In this document: positions 34,840-43,743 of the stretch, piece after piece
How the letters are laid out: every line of letters begins with the position of its first letter
Numbering within the stretch: the stretch's first letter is position 1
DNA from: Lachnospiraceae bacterium
GTDB taxonomy: Bacteria > Bacillota > Clostridia > Lachnospirales > Lachnospiraceae
Direction of reading: 5' to 3'
NCBI GenBank assembly: GCA_017556805.1
Contig: JAFYMC010000018.1
Location: 1-64,000, forward strand
Length of the DNA stretch: 64,000 bases
Made by a program: the position numbers and the translations under genes
Notes under the pieces: model-generated
The model's database searches: none
Seen by the model: the letters and a program-made list of their open reading frames with translations, nothing else
What the model was told of the DNA's origin: nothing

Positions 34840-35379
34840 CTAATTATTAATTATTTTCACTTTATGTGCCGGGACATCAAATAATGCCTGTACCGCCTCG
34901 GTTATAGCAAGCACTTTTGCACCGTCCGCCCCGGAAATCACCGCCACAACACCTTCCACTTCCGGTGTCAGCTCTTTTGTCAGATAAGGGGCATCTCCCA
35001 TAATCACCGCCCTTTTCTCTCCGGTGCTTTTCCCGGAAGTCCGCATTCCTCCTTCACCGTCCTGTTCCTCTAAGCTTTCCGTCTCCGTCATCGTATCCTG
35101 CAATACTACCTTCTCCGTGGTAGAGTTTACGGTAATGACCACCTTCGCACTTGTAACTCCGTCAATCCTAAGCAACATTTCTTCCAGCTTCCGTTCCATA
35201 CGCTCCGCATATTCCTCGGTCTGCTTTTCGTTTTGCTGTACAGAGGCAGCCGCATCCAACGTTTCTTCCTTTTCCTTCCGGAACAAGTCCGGTACGGACA
35301 GAAGCAAAAGCAAAGCACCCGCCGCAAAAATAATTGCCCACTCCTTTACTCCGGGTTCTTTTTTTGTCTTCTTATCCAT
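34840..35379 (-). CDS. spoIIIAG: Stage III sporulation protein AG
   Basis: SpoIIIAG forms the large ring of the mother-cell part of the channel. The 179-residue protein has a membrane segment (about 15-32) and a ring-building domain with MLLRIDGVTSAKVVITVNS, TEKVVLQDT, and the end VEGVVAVISGADGAKVLAIT, VQALFDVPAHKVKI. I chose the ATG at 35377-35379 behind AAGGAGGCGCAGG. It overlaps spoIIIAF by 8 bases. Confidence 0.93.
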   Translation of the reverse strand: MDKKTKKEPGVKEWAIIFAAGALLLLLSVPDLFRKEKEETLDAAASVQQNEKQTEEYAERMERKLEEMLLRIDGVTSAKVVITVNSTTEKVVLQDTMTETESLEEQDGEGGMRTSGKSTGEKRAVIMGDAPYLTKELTPEVEGVVAVISGADGAKVLAITEAVQALFDVPAHKVKIINN

Positions 35380-35965
35380 CCTGCGCCTCCTTGATAGTAA
35401 CATGTATATTAGTCTCATCCACCTGATAGAAGTCCGACAGTTTGTCCTTCATACGAATTTCTTCCGCACTGACGGTCTCGTCTCCTTTTCTGCTTTCAAA
35501 TACAATAGGAGCAACAGAAATCTTTCCTGCTCTTTGCTCCTTTTTCGCCTCTGCCGTTAGTGTAAGCCCTCTGATGGTACCGAAATCCTTCTCCTCCGCA
35601 GAAAGCGAAAAATCCGCGGATACCACAGAAAGTCCTTCCTCCGCCAGAACGGCAGCCAACTGTACCCTTAACTCCTGTTCGTAAGCCTCCAACACCACAA
35701 ACTCATAACCGGTTCCTTCCTCTTGTAAATACCCCTGTTCTTCCTGCGCCAACAATAGGGACAGCTTCTGTTCCGCCGCATACAGCACCTTTTCTTCTCC
35801 GTCGAACAGGGACAGCATCGGGCGCAGTATCATAATCACAAGAATCATCCCGCACACCGGATGCACGAACCGCTCATAGGGACTTCCCTTTAACAGTTGC
35901 ATCAAAAGATTGACAAAAAGTAAAAAGAATAAAACGGTTTTCGCATAGGAAATAATCCCATCCAC
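35372..35965 (-). CDS. spoIIIAF: Stage III sporulation protein AF
   Basis: SpoIIIAF is a membrane component of the SpoIIIA complex with a cytoplasmic or intermembrane ring-like domain. The 197-residue protein has two N-terminal membrane segments (about 7-24 and 34-52, with the conserved LLKGSPYERFVHPVCGMI between them) and a soluble C-terminal part. The start appears to be GTG, overlapping the TAG of spoIIIAE by one base. Confidence 0.92.
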   Translation of the reverse strand: MDGIISYAKTVLFFLLFVNLLMQLLKGSPYERFVHPVCGMILVIMILRPMLSLFDGEEKVLYAAEQKLSLLLAQEEQGYLQEEGTGYEFVVLEAYEQELRVQLAAVLAEEGLSVVSADFSLSAEEKDFGTIRGLTLTAEAKKEQRAGKISVAPIVFESRKGDETVSAEEIRMKDKLSDFYQVDETNIHVTIKEAQDG

Positions 35966-37017
35966 TACATTCCGCCTCCTTTTCCTCCGGTCAGCATCAG
36001 AATAAACACAACCGACAACAAAAACAACAGCATCGTATACAAAACCAACTGTACCAACAGCTTATGGGTTTTCGCCGCATATCCGAGACAATCCGTAATT
36101 CGTTTATCCGATATGGGCTGTAGCACCGCCGCACCGAACCGCAAGGCCAGATTGGTAATCCCCACCCGTAAAAGCGGTATCAGACATAACAGAAAGATCA
36201 AAACCGCACCTGCCGCACCGATTGTGTTTTTTAATAATACACCTGCCGCCAGTACCGTTTGGGAAGTCCCGTCCAGGATATCTCCCACCACAGGAACAGA
36301 CCCGGCAGTCTTTATCAGTGCCGATCGCTTTACCGCATCTGCCGCCGGTGCAATCATTCCCTGTATGGTACCGATCCCCAGTACCGTCGCCACGGAAAAC
36401 TTCATGAGCCCCTCTGCCACGGAATAAAAAAGCCCCGCCAGCTTTGATAAAAAATCCTCCTCCAAAATCCGGTTCAGCACCGAGAGCATAAAATAAAGCC
36501 CGATGACCGGAAGCACCACATTCCGCAATATTACTCCTACTACCGCAATTCCCAGCATAGCCACGGAATAAAACACCGCCGAGCTTAATCCGCCGGAGGC
36601 CAGGGAAATCCCTGCGCAGTAAGCCGGTATCAGCGCCTTCATAAAATCCAGCAGGGAGGTCAGTGCATCTCCCACGATTCCCCGGGAGATATCGAAAATC
36701 CGGAAGGTTCCTCCCACAATGAGTAAATATGCTACAAAAAATCCGGTCTGGGCAGCTTGTCCCAGCCGCCCTGTTTTTGATAATATGTAAAATACCGCCG
36801 CCACTACCGCAATAAAAATCAATTCCTTTACACCGGTTACTCCGTAAAGCAATCCCTGATATCCGGACTCCCGAATCAAGGAAAACAACTCTCCGAACCG
36901 GATTTCCCCGTCCATCAGCCCGCAAACAATCTCCGAAAAGCTAAGCATCCGTTGTTCCGGGAATAAGTTTTCTACCGTTTTGTCCAGTTCCGAATAATCA
37001 ATGGAAAACATGTCCAT
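35965..37017 (-). CDS. spoIIIAE: Stage III sporulation protein AE
   Basis: SpoIIIAE is a polytopic mother-cell membrane protein of the channel. The 350-residue protein has about eight membrane segments after a soluble N-terminus (FSIDYSELDKTVENLFPEQR). Conserved internal segments include AYCAGISLASGGLSSAVFYS and VPVVGDILDGTSQTVLAAG. It is shorter than some relatives (about 390-400) because no cleaved signal peptide is visible. GGAGGTGCGTAG precedes the ATG. Confidence 0.93.
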   Translation of the reverse strand: MDMFSIDYSELDKTVENLFPEQRMLSFSEIVCGLMDGEIRFGELFSLIRESGYQGLLYGVTGVKELIFIAVVAAVFYILSKTGRLGQAAQTGFFVAYLLIVGGTFRIFDISRGIVGDALTSLLDFMKALIPAYCAGISLASGGLSSAVFYSVAMLGIAVVGVILRNVVLPVIGLYFMLSVLNRILEEDFLSKLAGLFYSVAEGLMKFSVATVLGIGTIQGMIAPAADAVKRSALIKTAGSVPVVGDILDGTSQTVLAAGVLLKNTIGAAGAVLIFLLCLIPLLRVGITNLALRFGAAVLQPISDKRITDCLGYAAKTHKLLVQLVLYTMLLFLLSVVFILMLTGGKGGGM

Positions 37018-37028
37018 CTACGCACCTC

Positions 37029-37409
37029 CTACCAGGTCATCCGGCTGATGGTTTCAAACAAGGAAGTCACCACCGGCATACTGATGGCCAGAATCGTCAG
37101 CTTCCCCACCAGCTCAATCTGTCCGCTGATGGCGCTCTGCCCCGCATCCTTACACAGAGCGGAACCGAACTCCGCCAAATAAGCTACCCCAAGAATCTTA
37201 AACAGTATCTTCAAATACCCCTCCGGAAGGGTGATATAAGAAAACAGCTTCTTTAAATCTCCCACCACAGAAGTCAGGGTTCCTCCCGCAAACAGCAAAA
37301 TCAGCACACATGCCGTTAAACTTACCGCCATGGCAAATTCCGGTTTTCCTACCCTCAGCAAAAGCACCGCAAAAACTGCTACCAACCCGATGAATACTAC
37401 CTTTATCAT
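37029..37409 (-). CDS. spoIIIAD: Stage III sporulation protein AD
   Basis: The 126-residue membrane protein has three to four membrane segments and the family pattern LLRVGKPEFAMAVSLTACVL, VAYLAEFGSALCKDAGQSAI and AISMPVVTSLFETI. It is homologous in layout to SpoIIIAC, with a duplicated membrane hairpin. Confidence 0.94.
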   Translation of the reverse strand: MIKVVFIGLVAVFAVLLLRVGKPEFAMAVSLTACVLILLFAGGTLTSVVGDLKKLFSYITLPEGYLKILFKILGVAYLAEFGSALCKDAGQSAISGQIELVGKLTILAISMPVVTSLFETISRMTW

Positions 37410-37419
37410 TTCTTCTCAC

Positions 37420-37614
37420 CTACAATTCAAACAAACGCATAATCGTCTGAAACAACTCCGCAATATAAGGCACAATCCATAAAAGCACCAGGAGAAGCCC
37501 CGCCAGACTCACCAAAAAGGCCTGTTCCTCCCTGCCGGAATGCTTCAGCACCTGATTGATAACCGACACTAAAATCCCCACCGCCGCAATTTTAAATATC
37601 AATTGTATTGTCAT
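37420..37614 (-). CDS. spoIIIAC: Stage III sporulation protein AC
   Basis: The 64-residue protein has two membrane segments: LIFKIAAVGILVSVINQVL, the conserved KHSGREEQAFLVSLAGL, and the second helix ending in LFELL-type sequence. I chose the ATG at 37612-37614 because GGAGG lies 6 bases before it; the open frame extends seven codons further without a site. Confidence 0.94.
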   Translation of the reverse strand: MTIQLIFKIAAVGILVSVINQVLKHSGREEQAFLVSLAGLLLVLLWIVPYIAELFQTIMRLFEL

Positions 37615-37675
37615 AACATGCCTCCGTTTTCCCACGTTTTCCGCAAAACATCCTCACTTTTTGCGCCTTCCGCTT

Positions 37676-38215
37676 TTAGTACATAACTACCGCCAAAAAA
37701 ATGCCTCCTATAACACCGAGGCTTCGGTATACATAGGATTTTTCCTTTCTTTTCTCCTTTTCCTGCGCAATGGCCAGACGTACATTTTCCGTATAATACT
37801 CCAGCATCTTCACCTGTTTTTCCTTATCTCCTCCGCCCAACAACAGGAACGTCTCCGTGAAAGCCTCCTGCTCCTCCTTTGTTAGGACACTGTCCCGAAA
37901 GCCCTCCTCTACACAAGACCGTAATTGCGTCTCATAGCTTTCTCTTCCCCGTTCCAAACGATTTGCAAGACTTCTCATTACCAAACGGTATACACCGTCT
38001 TTCCCCTCTCTTTTGCTGTCGGCAGCCACATGAATTGCCTCCGGAAGCGGCCGTCCGCCGTGATTGATTTCACTTTTTAACCTAAGAAGACAAAAGTACA
38101 ATTCTTCAAATTCCTTGGTCCTTTCCTTCATCTTATGTACGGGGCACGCCCCAAAGCCAGCCCCGGCAAAGATTACTAACGCCGCACCGATTAGCTTGAT
38201 ATATTCCGTTTGCAT
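37676..38215 (-). CDS. spoIIIAB: Stage III sporulation protein AB
   Basis: SpoIIIAB resembles GspF-type platform proteins and probably links the SpoIIIAA ATPase to the channel. The 179-residue protein has an N-terminal membrane segment, a cytoplasmic helical domain (RTKEFEELYFCLLRLKSEIN, GGRPLPEAI, CVEEGFRDSVLTKEEQEAF) and a C-terminal membrane segment after VYRSLGV. The start overlaps spoIIIAA by 25 bases. Confidence 0.94.
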   Translation of the reverse strand: MQTEYIKLIGAALVIFAGAGFGACPVHKMKERTKEFEELYFCLLRLKSEINHGGRPLPEAIHVAADSKREGKDGVYRLVMRSLANRLERGRESYETQLRSCVEEGFRDSVLTKEEQEAFTETFLLLGGGDKEKQVKMLEYYTENVRLAIAQEKEKRKEKSYVYRSLGVIGGIFLAVVMY

Positions 38216-39138
38216 ACTTCCTCTCCCATAACATGCCCCTCTTCGTCATAGATTGCTCCGACTTCGAAACGGCCCTCCCTCTTTTCCAAATAAACATATC
38301 GTTCAAACCGTCGTTCCTCCCAAAGAGCACGAAGAACCGGATTCCGAATCAGTTCCTCAAAGCTTCCGCCATGGGCACTGGCCACCACTTTACAGCCGCT
38401 TCCCGCAGCAGCCCGGATGGCAAACACATCCGCCTCCATACCGATTTCATCCGCCACCAGTATCTGCGGCGTCATGGAACGAAGCAGCATTCTCATGGCC
38501 TCCGCTTTCGGACATCCGTCCATCACATCGGTCCTCAGCCCCAGATCATGCTGGGGAACCCCGTAATGGCAGGCCGCCAGCTCCGACCGCTCATCCGCCA
38601 CGCCGACTCGCGAACCGGAATTCGACAGCAGTCGAATTAAATCCCGGAGATAGGTTGTCTTCCCGCACCCCGCAGGAGCAAACAATAACGTGTGATAATA
38701 CCGCCCGTCTCCGTACAACCGCCGGAACAGTGTCTCGCTACAGCCTTTACATTCATGAGCCACGCGGAAATTCAAAAAAGAAATCGAACCGAGCCTCTGT
38801 ACCCGCCCGTTTTCCGTTACGGCCCTGCCGGCCACTCCGACACGGTGTCCCCCTTCCACGGTAAAATAGCCCTGTCGCAGTTCCTCCTCAAAGGCATACA
38901 CGGAATACCCGGTCAACAACTCCAGCGCTGTTTTCACATCATCTGCCGTCACCCGGTAAGCCTTTGCCTCGGACGTAACCCTGCGCCCGGAAGAATCCAA
39001 AATCACCTCTCCGGCCGCCGTTTCCAGTACAAGTCCCCGTCCGGTCCGAAGTCTGATTTCCCGAAGGTTTTCCTCTAAAATCCCGGACGCCAGTATGATT
39101 CCCCGTACCGGCTCCGGCAACATCCATGCTACCTGCAT
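38191..39138 (-). CDS. spoIIIAA: Stage III sporulation protein AA (secretion-type ATPase)
   Basis: SpoIIIAA is the cytoplasmic ATPase of the SpoIIIA-SpoIIQ apparatus, related to GspE/PilT. The 315-residue protein has LREIRLRTGRGLVLET, GYFTVEGGHRVGVAGRAV, Walker A FAPAGCGKTTYLRDLIRLL, GVADERSELAACHYG, Walker B ILVADEIGMEADVFAI and ASAHGGSFEEL. I chose the ATG at 39136-39138 behind GAGGGAGG; an earlier in-frame ATG lies within 35 bases. A sigma-E-like promoter lies upstream, matching the known mother-cell control of this operon. Confidence 0.95.
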   Translation of the reverse strand: MQVAWMLPEPVRGIILASGILEENLREIRLRTGRGLVLETAAGEVILDSSGRRVTSEAKAYRVTADDVKTALELLTGYSVYAFEEELRQGYFTVEGGHRVGVAGRAVTENGRVQRLGSISFLNFRVAHECKGCSETLFRRLYGDGRYYHTLLFAPAGCGKTTYLRDLIRLLSNSGSRVGVADERSELAACHYGVPQHDLGLRTDVMDGCPKAEAMRMLLRSMTPQILVADEIGMEADVFAIRAAAGSGCKVVASAHGGSFEELIRNPVLRALWEERRFERYVYLEKREGRFEVGAIYDEEGHVMGEEVCKRNISS

Positions 39139-39221
39139 CCCTACGCCTCCCTCTTCCTTTTTCCGATACATCCTCCGTGATCCACGTCACTCACACAACA
39201 GCTTGTTTCCCGCCTTATCTC

Positions 39222-39249
39222 AATATATGAGACAGGCTGTAAAATATGA
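39222..39249 (-). promoter_or_regulatory. Sigma-E-like promoter of spoIIIAA-AH
   Basis: On the minus strand TCATATT (39243-39249) and CATATATT (39222-39229) are separated by 13 bases, matching the sigma-E pattern (ATATT at -35, CATA-x-A-T at -10). Known biology: sigma-E transcribes spoIIIA in the mother cell. Confidence 0.65.
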
Positions 39250-39258
39250 CACCCCTTC

Positions 39259-39287
39259 TTGCAAACAAATTTTTCCTGTGCTATACT
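39259..39287 (+). promoter_or_regulatory. Sigma-A promoter of aroE
   Basis: TTGCAA (39259-39264) and TATACT (39282-39287) are spaced by 17 bases, about 48 bases before the aroE ATG. Confidence 0.7.
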
Positions 39288-39335
39288 TTGTACCATAATA
39301 ACGTAACAAAGCACCTTTGCAAGGAGGCTACATCT

Positions 39336-40106
39336 ATGACAGCAACTTACGGACTTTTGGGAGAACACTTATCCCACAGCTATTCCAAGCAAATTCACGA
39401 AGCTCTGGCAGACTATACCTATGATTTAATCGAACTGACCAAAGAAGATGTCAAAAAGTTTATGACGGCAAAGAATTTTTCCGCCGTAAATGTAACGATT
39501 CCATACAAAACCGAAGTTATTCCTTATCTGGATGTACTGGATGACCGGGCAAAAAAAATCGGTGCCGTAAACACCGTGGTCAACAGAAACGGAATATTGA
39601 CCGGCTACAATACCGATTATTACGGATTCTTATATACCCTACAAAAAAACAACATCAAAATCACCGGCGAAAAAGTACTGGTTTTAGGTAACGGCGGTGC
39701 CGCAAAAGCGGTACTTGCGGTACTTTCCGATCTTAACGCCAAAGAAATCATTATCGTAAAACGAACCTCCGGAGACGGCGTCTGCTCCTACGAGGAAGCC
39801 TATGCGCTCCACTCCGATGCCACCGTACTTATTAACACCAGCCCGGTGGGCATGTATCCGAAGATAGACGACACACCTACCCCGCTTACCGCCTTTGCGA
39901 ACCTGACCGCTGTGGTCGACATCATCTACAACCCAGAAGTCACAAAACTTCTTGCAGAAGCGAAAAACCGCGGCCTTATTGCCGTAAACGGCCTGGAGAT
40001 GCTGGTGGCACAAGCATTTTACGCAGTACAGTATTTTCTGGATAGGAAGCTTCCGAAAGAAAAGATTGAAGAAGTGACGCAGATGATACGGGAGACACTC
40101 TACTAA
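39336..40106 (+). CDS. aroE: Shikimate dehydrogenase
   Basis: AroE reduces 3-dehydroshikimate to shikimate with NADPH in aromatic amino acid synthesis. The 256-residue protein has YGLLGEHLSHSYSKQIHEAL (substrate-binding Ser pair), VNVTIPYKTEVIPYLD with the catalytic Lys, IGAVNTVVNRNGILTGYNTD, the nucleotide-binding VLVLGNGGAAKAVLAVL and the end VNGLEMLVAQAFYAVQYFLD. It is slightly short (usual 270-290). The ATG at 39336 follows AAGGAGG by 8 bases. It stands alone on the plus strand, between its promoter and terminator. Confidence 0.94.
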   Translation: MTATYGLLGEHLSHSYSKQIHEALADYTYDLIELTKEDVKKFMTAKNFSAVNVTIPYKTEVIPYLDVLDDRAKKIGAVNTVVNRNGILTGYNTDYYGFLYTLQKNNIKITGEKVLVLGNGGAAKAVLAVLSDLNAKEIIIVKRTSGDGVCSYEEAYALHSDATVLINTSPVGMYPKIDDTPTPLTAFANLTAVVDIIYNPEVTKLLAEAKNRGLIAVNGLEMLVAQAFYAVQYFLDRKLPKEKIEEVTQMIRETLY

Positions 40107-40144
40107 GAAAATATAGAAAACACGCAATTCCCATAGAACACAAC

Positions 40145-40180
40145 AGGGCGTTCGTACTCATCGTACAAACGCCCCTGTTC
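40145..40180. terminator. Shared terminator between aroE and the ABC cluster
   Basis: GGGCGTT and AACGCCC, extended inward by GTAC/GTAC around one mismatch, form a stem followed on the plus strand by CTGTTCTTTTACTTTTT. It terminates aroE and may also serve the convergent operon. Confidence 0.7.
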
Positions 40181-40182
40181 TT

Positions 40183-41529
40183 TTACTTTTTCCGAATTTC
40201 GATTCCGCACATTCTTTGGTCGCGATCATGTACCTCATTTGCATTTAAGGAAAAATCCTGTAACACCTCAAATAACTCCTTCTGCAGTCGGATTTCTCCT
40301 TCAAATACTCTGCTTCCCTGCTCGAACACAACCAGTCGAACGATATCACCTTCTACATAAGAGAACTCCTCTTCGACAGGCTCAAAAAACGCCTTGGAGA
40401 AACACAAATAGGTCCGTTCACCGTCCGTCATTACATCTACATTCATAACGTCTTCTACCGCTTCAAACCATTCCGCCGACTCCTTGCCTGCATCCCATAA
40501 TACATGCTCCGTTACGGTATCGGTTTCCGCGAAGTATCGAAATTCAACCAGCGCATTCTCTCGTCGCCCGATTACACTAAGGGCATTTTCCTCCTCCACC
40601 GATGCCATCCAAAGGAATTCAAAGTCTTCCGCTATATCACTCATCGGCACTACACACTCCAGTGTACCTTCATAAGACCTCTCCGTTTCCGCACAATAAA
40701 TGCCTTTTTTCACATTCATCGTTATTTCCGGCATGCCGAACTCTTTCAATTTCGATACATATGATTTATCCGGAACGTTTTCACAAGCCTCCTCGAAGCC
40801 CCATTGCTGTGTTTCCATACTTGCGGAGGAACCATCTGCCCCTGCATACTTTTCATAAGTGCAATAGTATTGATATTCCGGCTCTTTCCATAAATACAGA
40901 TACTCTTTTCCGTTTAAATAACATACGTTTTTTTCTATCTCCGATTCATCTTTCAACGTTAAAGAAAACGCTTCGTAACTTCTCCTTGTGTCTTCATTGT
41001 AATAATACAGAAATTTGTCTTCTTCTCCGAAAGAAATATAATCATCCACCCGATAACGGCCTTCAAACAGAAGACTGTTCCGCTCATATGTATAGGCAAA
41101 CAACACGTCCGAAATATCACTCCCGGCAATTTCCCGGTATCCCTCCGTATATCTGAATCTGTCTTCATTCCCGGGATTAAGATTGTAGAAATGACTGTAG
41201 GTTTCGAACTCCCTATCCGCCGTTTCACAGGACACATTCAGAATCGCTTCCGTCCCGTCAAACTGTATTCGATAGGTGTTTTGATAATTCGTCTCACACT
41301 GACACCATTCATCCGAATGATTCATAAACCAACGAGACATCTCCTCATCTTCTTCAAACAGACTGATTTCTATGCCCTCCGCATAGCTTGCATCCCCCAC
41401 AAGAACCGTCAGTTCCCTGCTTCCCTTGTTATGCCGTAGTGTCACTCCCAACAGCACCGCAAAAACAATACTTAAGAAAAGTATGCTGAATAAACCTATT
41501 GTCGCACACCGTATCCGCTTCTTAAACAT
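40183..41529 (-). CDS. Exported or membrane-anchored protein of the ABC cluster
   Basis: The 448-residue protein has a basic start, one membrane segment (about 10-30) and a long extracytoplasmic domain rich in acidic and aromatic residues. The C-terminal part (VDVMTDGERTYLCFSKAF, VFEGEIRLQKELFEVL, MCGIEIRKK) resembles the end of the protein at 44224, so the two are probably paralogues. The ATG at 41527-41529 lies 6 bases after GGAGG, inside the end of the ABC gene, which it overlaps by 8 bases. Role unknown; perhaps a sensor or accessory protein. Confidence 0.65.
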   Translation of the reverse strand: MFKKRIRCATIGLFSILFLSIVFAVLLGVTLRHNKGSRELTVLVGDASYAEGIEISLFEEDEEMSRWFMNHSDEWCQCETNYQNTYRIQFDGTEAILNVSCETADREFETYSHFYNLNPGNEDRFRYTEGYREIAGSDISDVLFAYTYERNSLLFEGRYRVDDYISFGEEDKFLYYYNEDTRRSYEAFSLTLKDESEIEKNVCYLNGKEYLYLWKEPEYQYYCTYEKYAGADGSSASMETQQWGFEEACENVPDKSYVSKLKEFGMPEITMNVKKGIYCAETERSYEGTLECVVPMSDIAEDFEFLWMASVEEENALSVIGRRENALVEFRYFAETDTVTEHVLWDAGKESAEWFEAVEDVMNVDVMTDGERTYLCFSKAFFEPVEEEFSYVEGDIVRLVVFEQGSRVFEGEIRLQKELFEVLQDFSLNANEVHDRDQRMCGIEIRKK

Positions 41530-42259
41530 CCCCATCCTCCATCTTACGGATAAATTCCGCAGCTCTGCCTTCTTTGTAGTTCAACTTTTTCTTCAGCCAT
41601 GTCACCACATCCGTATGGTTATCTTCCATTTCATCAATTCCCACATCCGCAACAATATCAAACTTATCCACAAGAAGAACCCGGTTAATAATGGATTCCA
41701 CCTCTTCTACCAAATGAGTGGAAATAATCAAGGTTTCATCCTCTCCCAGAATTCCCAGCAACAGCTTATAAAAATCCTTTCTGTGGAACAAATCGTTATT
41801 GGCAAACGGCTCATCAAGCAAAATGTAATCTCCGCCCTGACACAAGGCAAACACAGTCTCCACCTGATTCTGCTCACCTACAGACAAATCCTTTAGCTTC
41901 CACTTATCCGGAATCTGAAAATATTCCGTCAAAAGCTTAAAACGGTCCTTACGGAACTTTGGGAAATTCATTTCATAAAACTCTCTCTGCTCCTCTACCG
42001 TAAACTCTCCGAAAAAGGTATGTTCACAGCTTCCGAACGCAAAGCGGTCCAGGTTTTTATACCCAATCGTTTTTCCGTCCAGCGTAATCTCATGAATCGG
42101 ACGCTCCTTCATTCCAAGGATATCCTTCATAAGAGTTGTCTTACCGGCACCGTTTTGTCCCAGAAGCGCAATAATTTCCCCCTTCCCGATACTTACCTCC
42201 GGCAAAAACGTATCGCTCTGTATCGGAAAGGAACGCTTAAAACTCTTTATCACTAACAT
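41522..42259 (-). CDS. ABC transporter ATP-binding protein
   Basis: The 245-residue ATPase has Walker A ALLGQNGAGKTTLMKDILG (around 32-48), a signature motif variant LSVGEQNQVE, Walker B YILLDEPFANNDL and the switch His in LIISTHLVEEVES. It resembles YtrB/EcsA-type ATPases. Partners are the membrane proteins at 42281, 42933 and probably 45219. It is co-directional with the GntR regulator at the head of the cluster. Confidence 0.93.
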   Translation of the reverse strand: MLVIKSFKRSFPIQSDTFLPEVSIGKGEIIALLGQNGAGKTTLMKDILGMKERPIHEITLDGKTIGYKNLDRFAFGSCEHTFFGEFTVEEQREFYEMNFPKFRKDRFKLLTEYFQIPDKWKLKDLSVGEQNQVETVFALCQGGDYILLDEPFANNDLFHRKDFYKLLLGILGEDETLIISTHLVEEVESIINRVLLVDKFDIVADVGIDEMEDNHTDVVTWLKKKLNYKEGRAAEFIRKMEDGDV

Positions 42260-42280
42260 TTCATGACCCCCTTGTTCTCT

Positions 42281-42958
42281 TTATAATTTCCGGTAAACAT
42301 GTCTCAGCAGAAACACTAACATAACTGCTATGAGTCCTGCCGACACACACAAAATCATCCACAGCTCCGAAAACCGAATCACTTCCGTAAACAAAAGCAC
42401 ACTCATTGCTACTCCTGCAATTGCCGCAAAAAAGCCGGGCAAATCCTTACGAAGCTTCCGCAGCGTAAAACTAAGCAACAATACCGATATCGCAAATAAT
42501 ACACCGTACAGACAAAGTTCCCCCAATGCCCGGAACGGAATCACATCAAAAACATCCTTCTTTTCCTCAGCATGTATATCCTCCGATAGTTCGGCATAAT
42601 ACCCGATACACCGAACAAGCCACATACTCCCCCAGTATCCCACATAAATGACTACCGGAAAAAGCACGGTTCCCAGCTTTGTTGCCATATACTTGGCCCG
42701 GTAATTAGGAAGCCGACGTAACGTCACATCCCAGTTCTCCGAAAAACTTTCCCTGTGAACCGATATAACAGCAAGAAACAGCATCGTCGCCACCATACAA
42801 AGAATTCCCAGATAATAATGCTTTGCAGGCTGAGCGATATCGTTATAGGAGGTAATTTCCATCATCCAAGCCGTCAGATTTACCAGCACAAACGTAAACC
42901 AGAAGCGCTTTACCGCCTTTTTCTTAAACCAGCTATGACGCAAATTCTGTTCTGTCAT
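42281..42958 (-). CDS. ABC transporter membrane protein
   Basis: The 225-residue protein has six predicted membrane segments starting at about residues 15, 45, 88, 140, 165 and 195, and the loop HRESFSENWDVTLRRLPNYR facing the cytoplasm. It is likely a permease half with the ATPase at 41522. Its start overlaps the end of the upstream membrane protein by 26 bases. Confidence 0.75.
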   Translation of the reverse strand: MTEQNLRHSWFKKKAVKRFWFTFVLVNLTAWMMEITSYNDIAQPAKHYYLGILCMVATMLFLAVISVHRESFSENWDVTLRRLPNYRAKYMATKLGTVLFPVVIYVGYWGSMWLVRCIGYYAELSEDIHAEEKKDVFDVIPFRALGELCLYGVLFAISVLLLSFTLRKLRKDLPGFFAAIAGVAMSVLLFTEVIRFSELWMILCVSAGLIAVMLVFLLRHVYRKL

Positions 42959-43712
42959 CCTTTTGTCTCCTTACATACAAATACACATACTTGCCGCAAT
43001 GCCATAAGCCCCGGACTGCCATAAACACGATACTTCCGTATATTCCTCCCTTGGACGGTCCCAGTGAAAAATACGCAAGAGCCAAAAAGAGAAACGGAAT
43101 CTCCATTCCGTAAACTATGTCCAACTTACTACGTACCTTAACAACCAAAGGCGACATAACCGCACACGCCAGAATCACGACCGCCGCTGCCGGCAATGCC
43201 CAAAGCTTTAAGAACGGATACAGCCGGTATAAATGAGTAAAACGATAAAACACCGCATGCATCTCCGCTCCGCCCAGCGCATGAGACGGCACCAGAACAT
43301 TGTCAAGCACCAGCAACAGGCACAATATCAAAAAGTTTATCAAATAGCTTGTAAACGAAATCAGAAGAGAGTATTCAAACCGAATTAATGCTCTTGTTTC
43401 CTCAAACAACTGTAGCCGCCTCATTCCCGGTTCATTTCGCTCCTGCTTTAAAAAACCTCTGCCTACAATCACCTGGGAACCGATTATAAGAACAAAAAAC
43501 ATCGCTGTCACCGGTAATGCGCTCATCTGGTCCACAAACCACACCACGCCGTCTCTTGGCTTTACATTCACAATCAGGTTATACAAAAACAAGCCTGTCA
43601 TTACTACGAATGCACCTCCGTAAAGCAACACCAGCGGTGTTAACGTATACTTTAACTGCAAGCCCCAGAAGGCTTTTCGTCTGTTTTTTTCCGTTTCCTT
43701 CTCTGTTACCAT
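42933..43712 (-). CDS. ABC transporter membrane protein (paralogue of 45219)
   Basis: The 259-residue protein has six membrane segments. Blocks shared by eye with the protein at 45219 include the start AFWGLQLKYTLTPLVLLY, the segment SQVIVGRGFLKQERNEPGMR, and MHAVFYRFTHLYRLYPFLK. The two are therefore diverged duplicates. I chose the ATG at 43710-43712 behind GGGGAGAGAGCG over a TTG upstream. Confidence 0.75.
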   Translation of the reverse strand: MVTEKETEKNRRKAFWGLQLKYTLTPLVLLYGGAFVVMTGLFLYNLIVNVKPRDGVVWFVDQMSALPVTAMFFVLIIGSQVIVGRGFLKQERNEPGMRRLQLFEETRALIRFEYSLLISFTSYLINFLILCLLLVLDNVLVPSHALGGAEMHAVFYRFTHLYRLYPFLKLWALPAAAVVILACAVMSPLVVKVRSKLDIVYGMEIPFLFLALAYFSLGPSKGGIYGSIVFMAVRGLWHCGKYVYLYVRRQKDDRTEFAS

Positions 43713-43743
43713 ACGCTCTCTCCCCAAGCTTCCTTTCTATTTC

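Noticed and set aside
36104-36925. A 273-codon open frame inside spoIIIAE in another frame
   Set aside because: It is a shadow of the real gene, very rich in Gly, Arg and Cys, with no ribosome site and no family resemblance.
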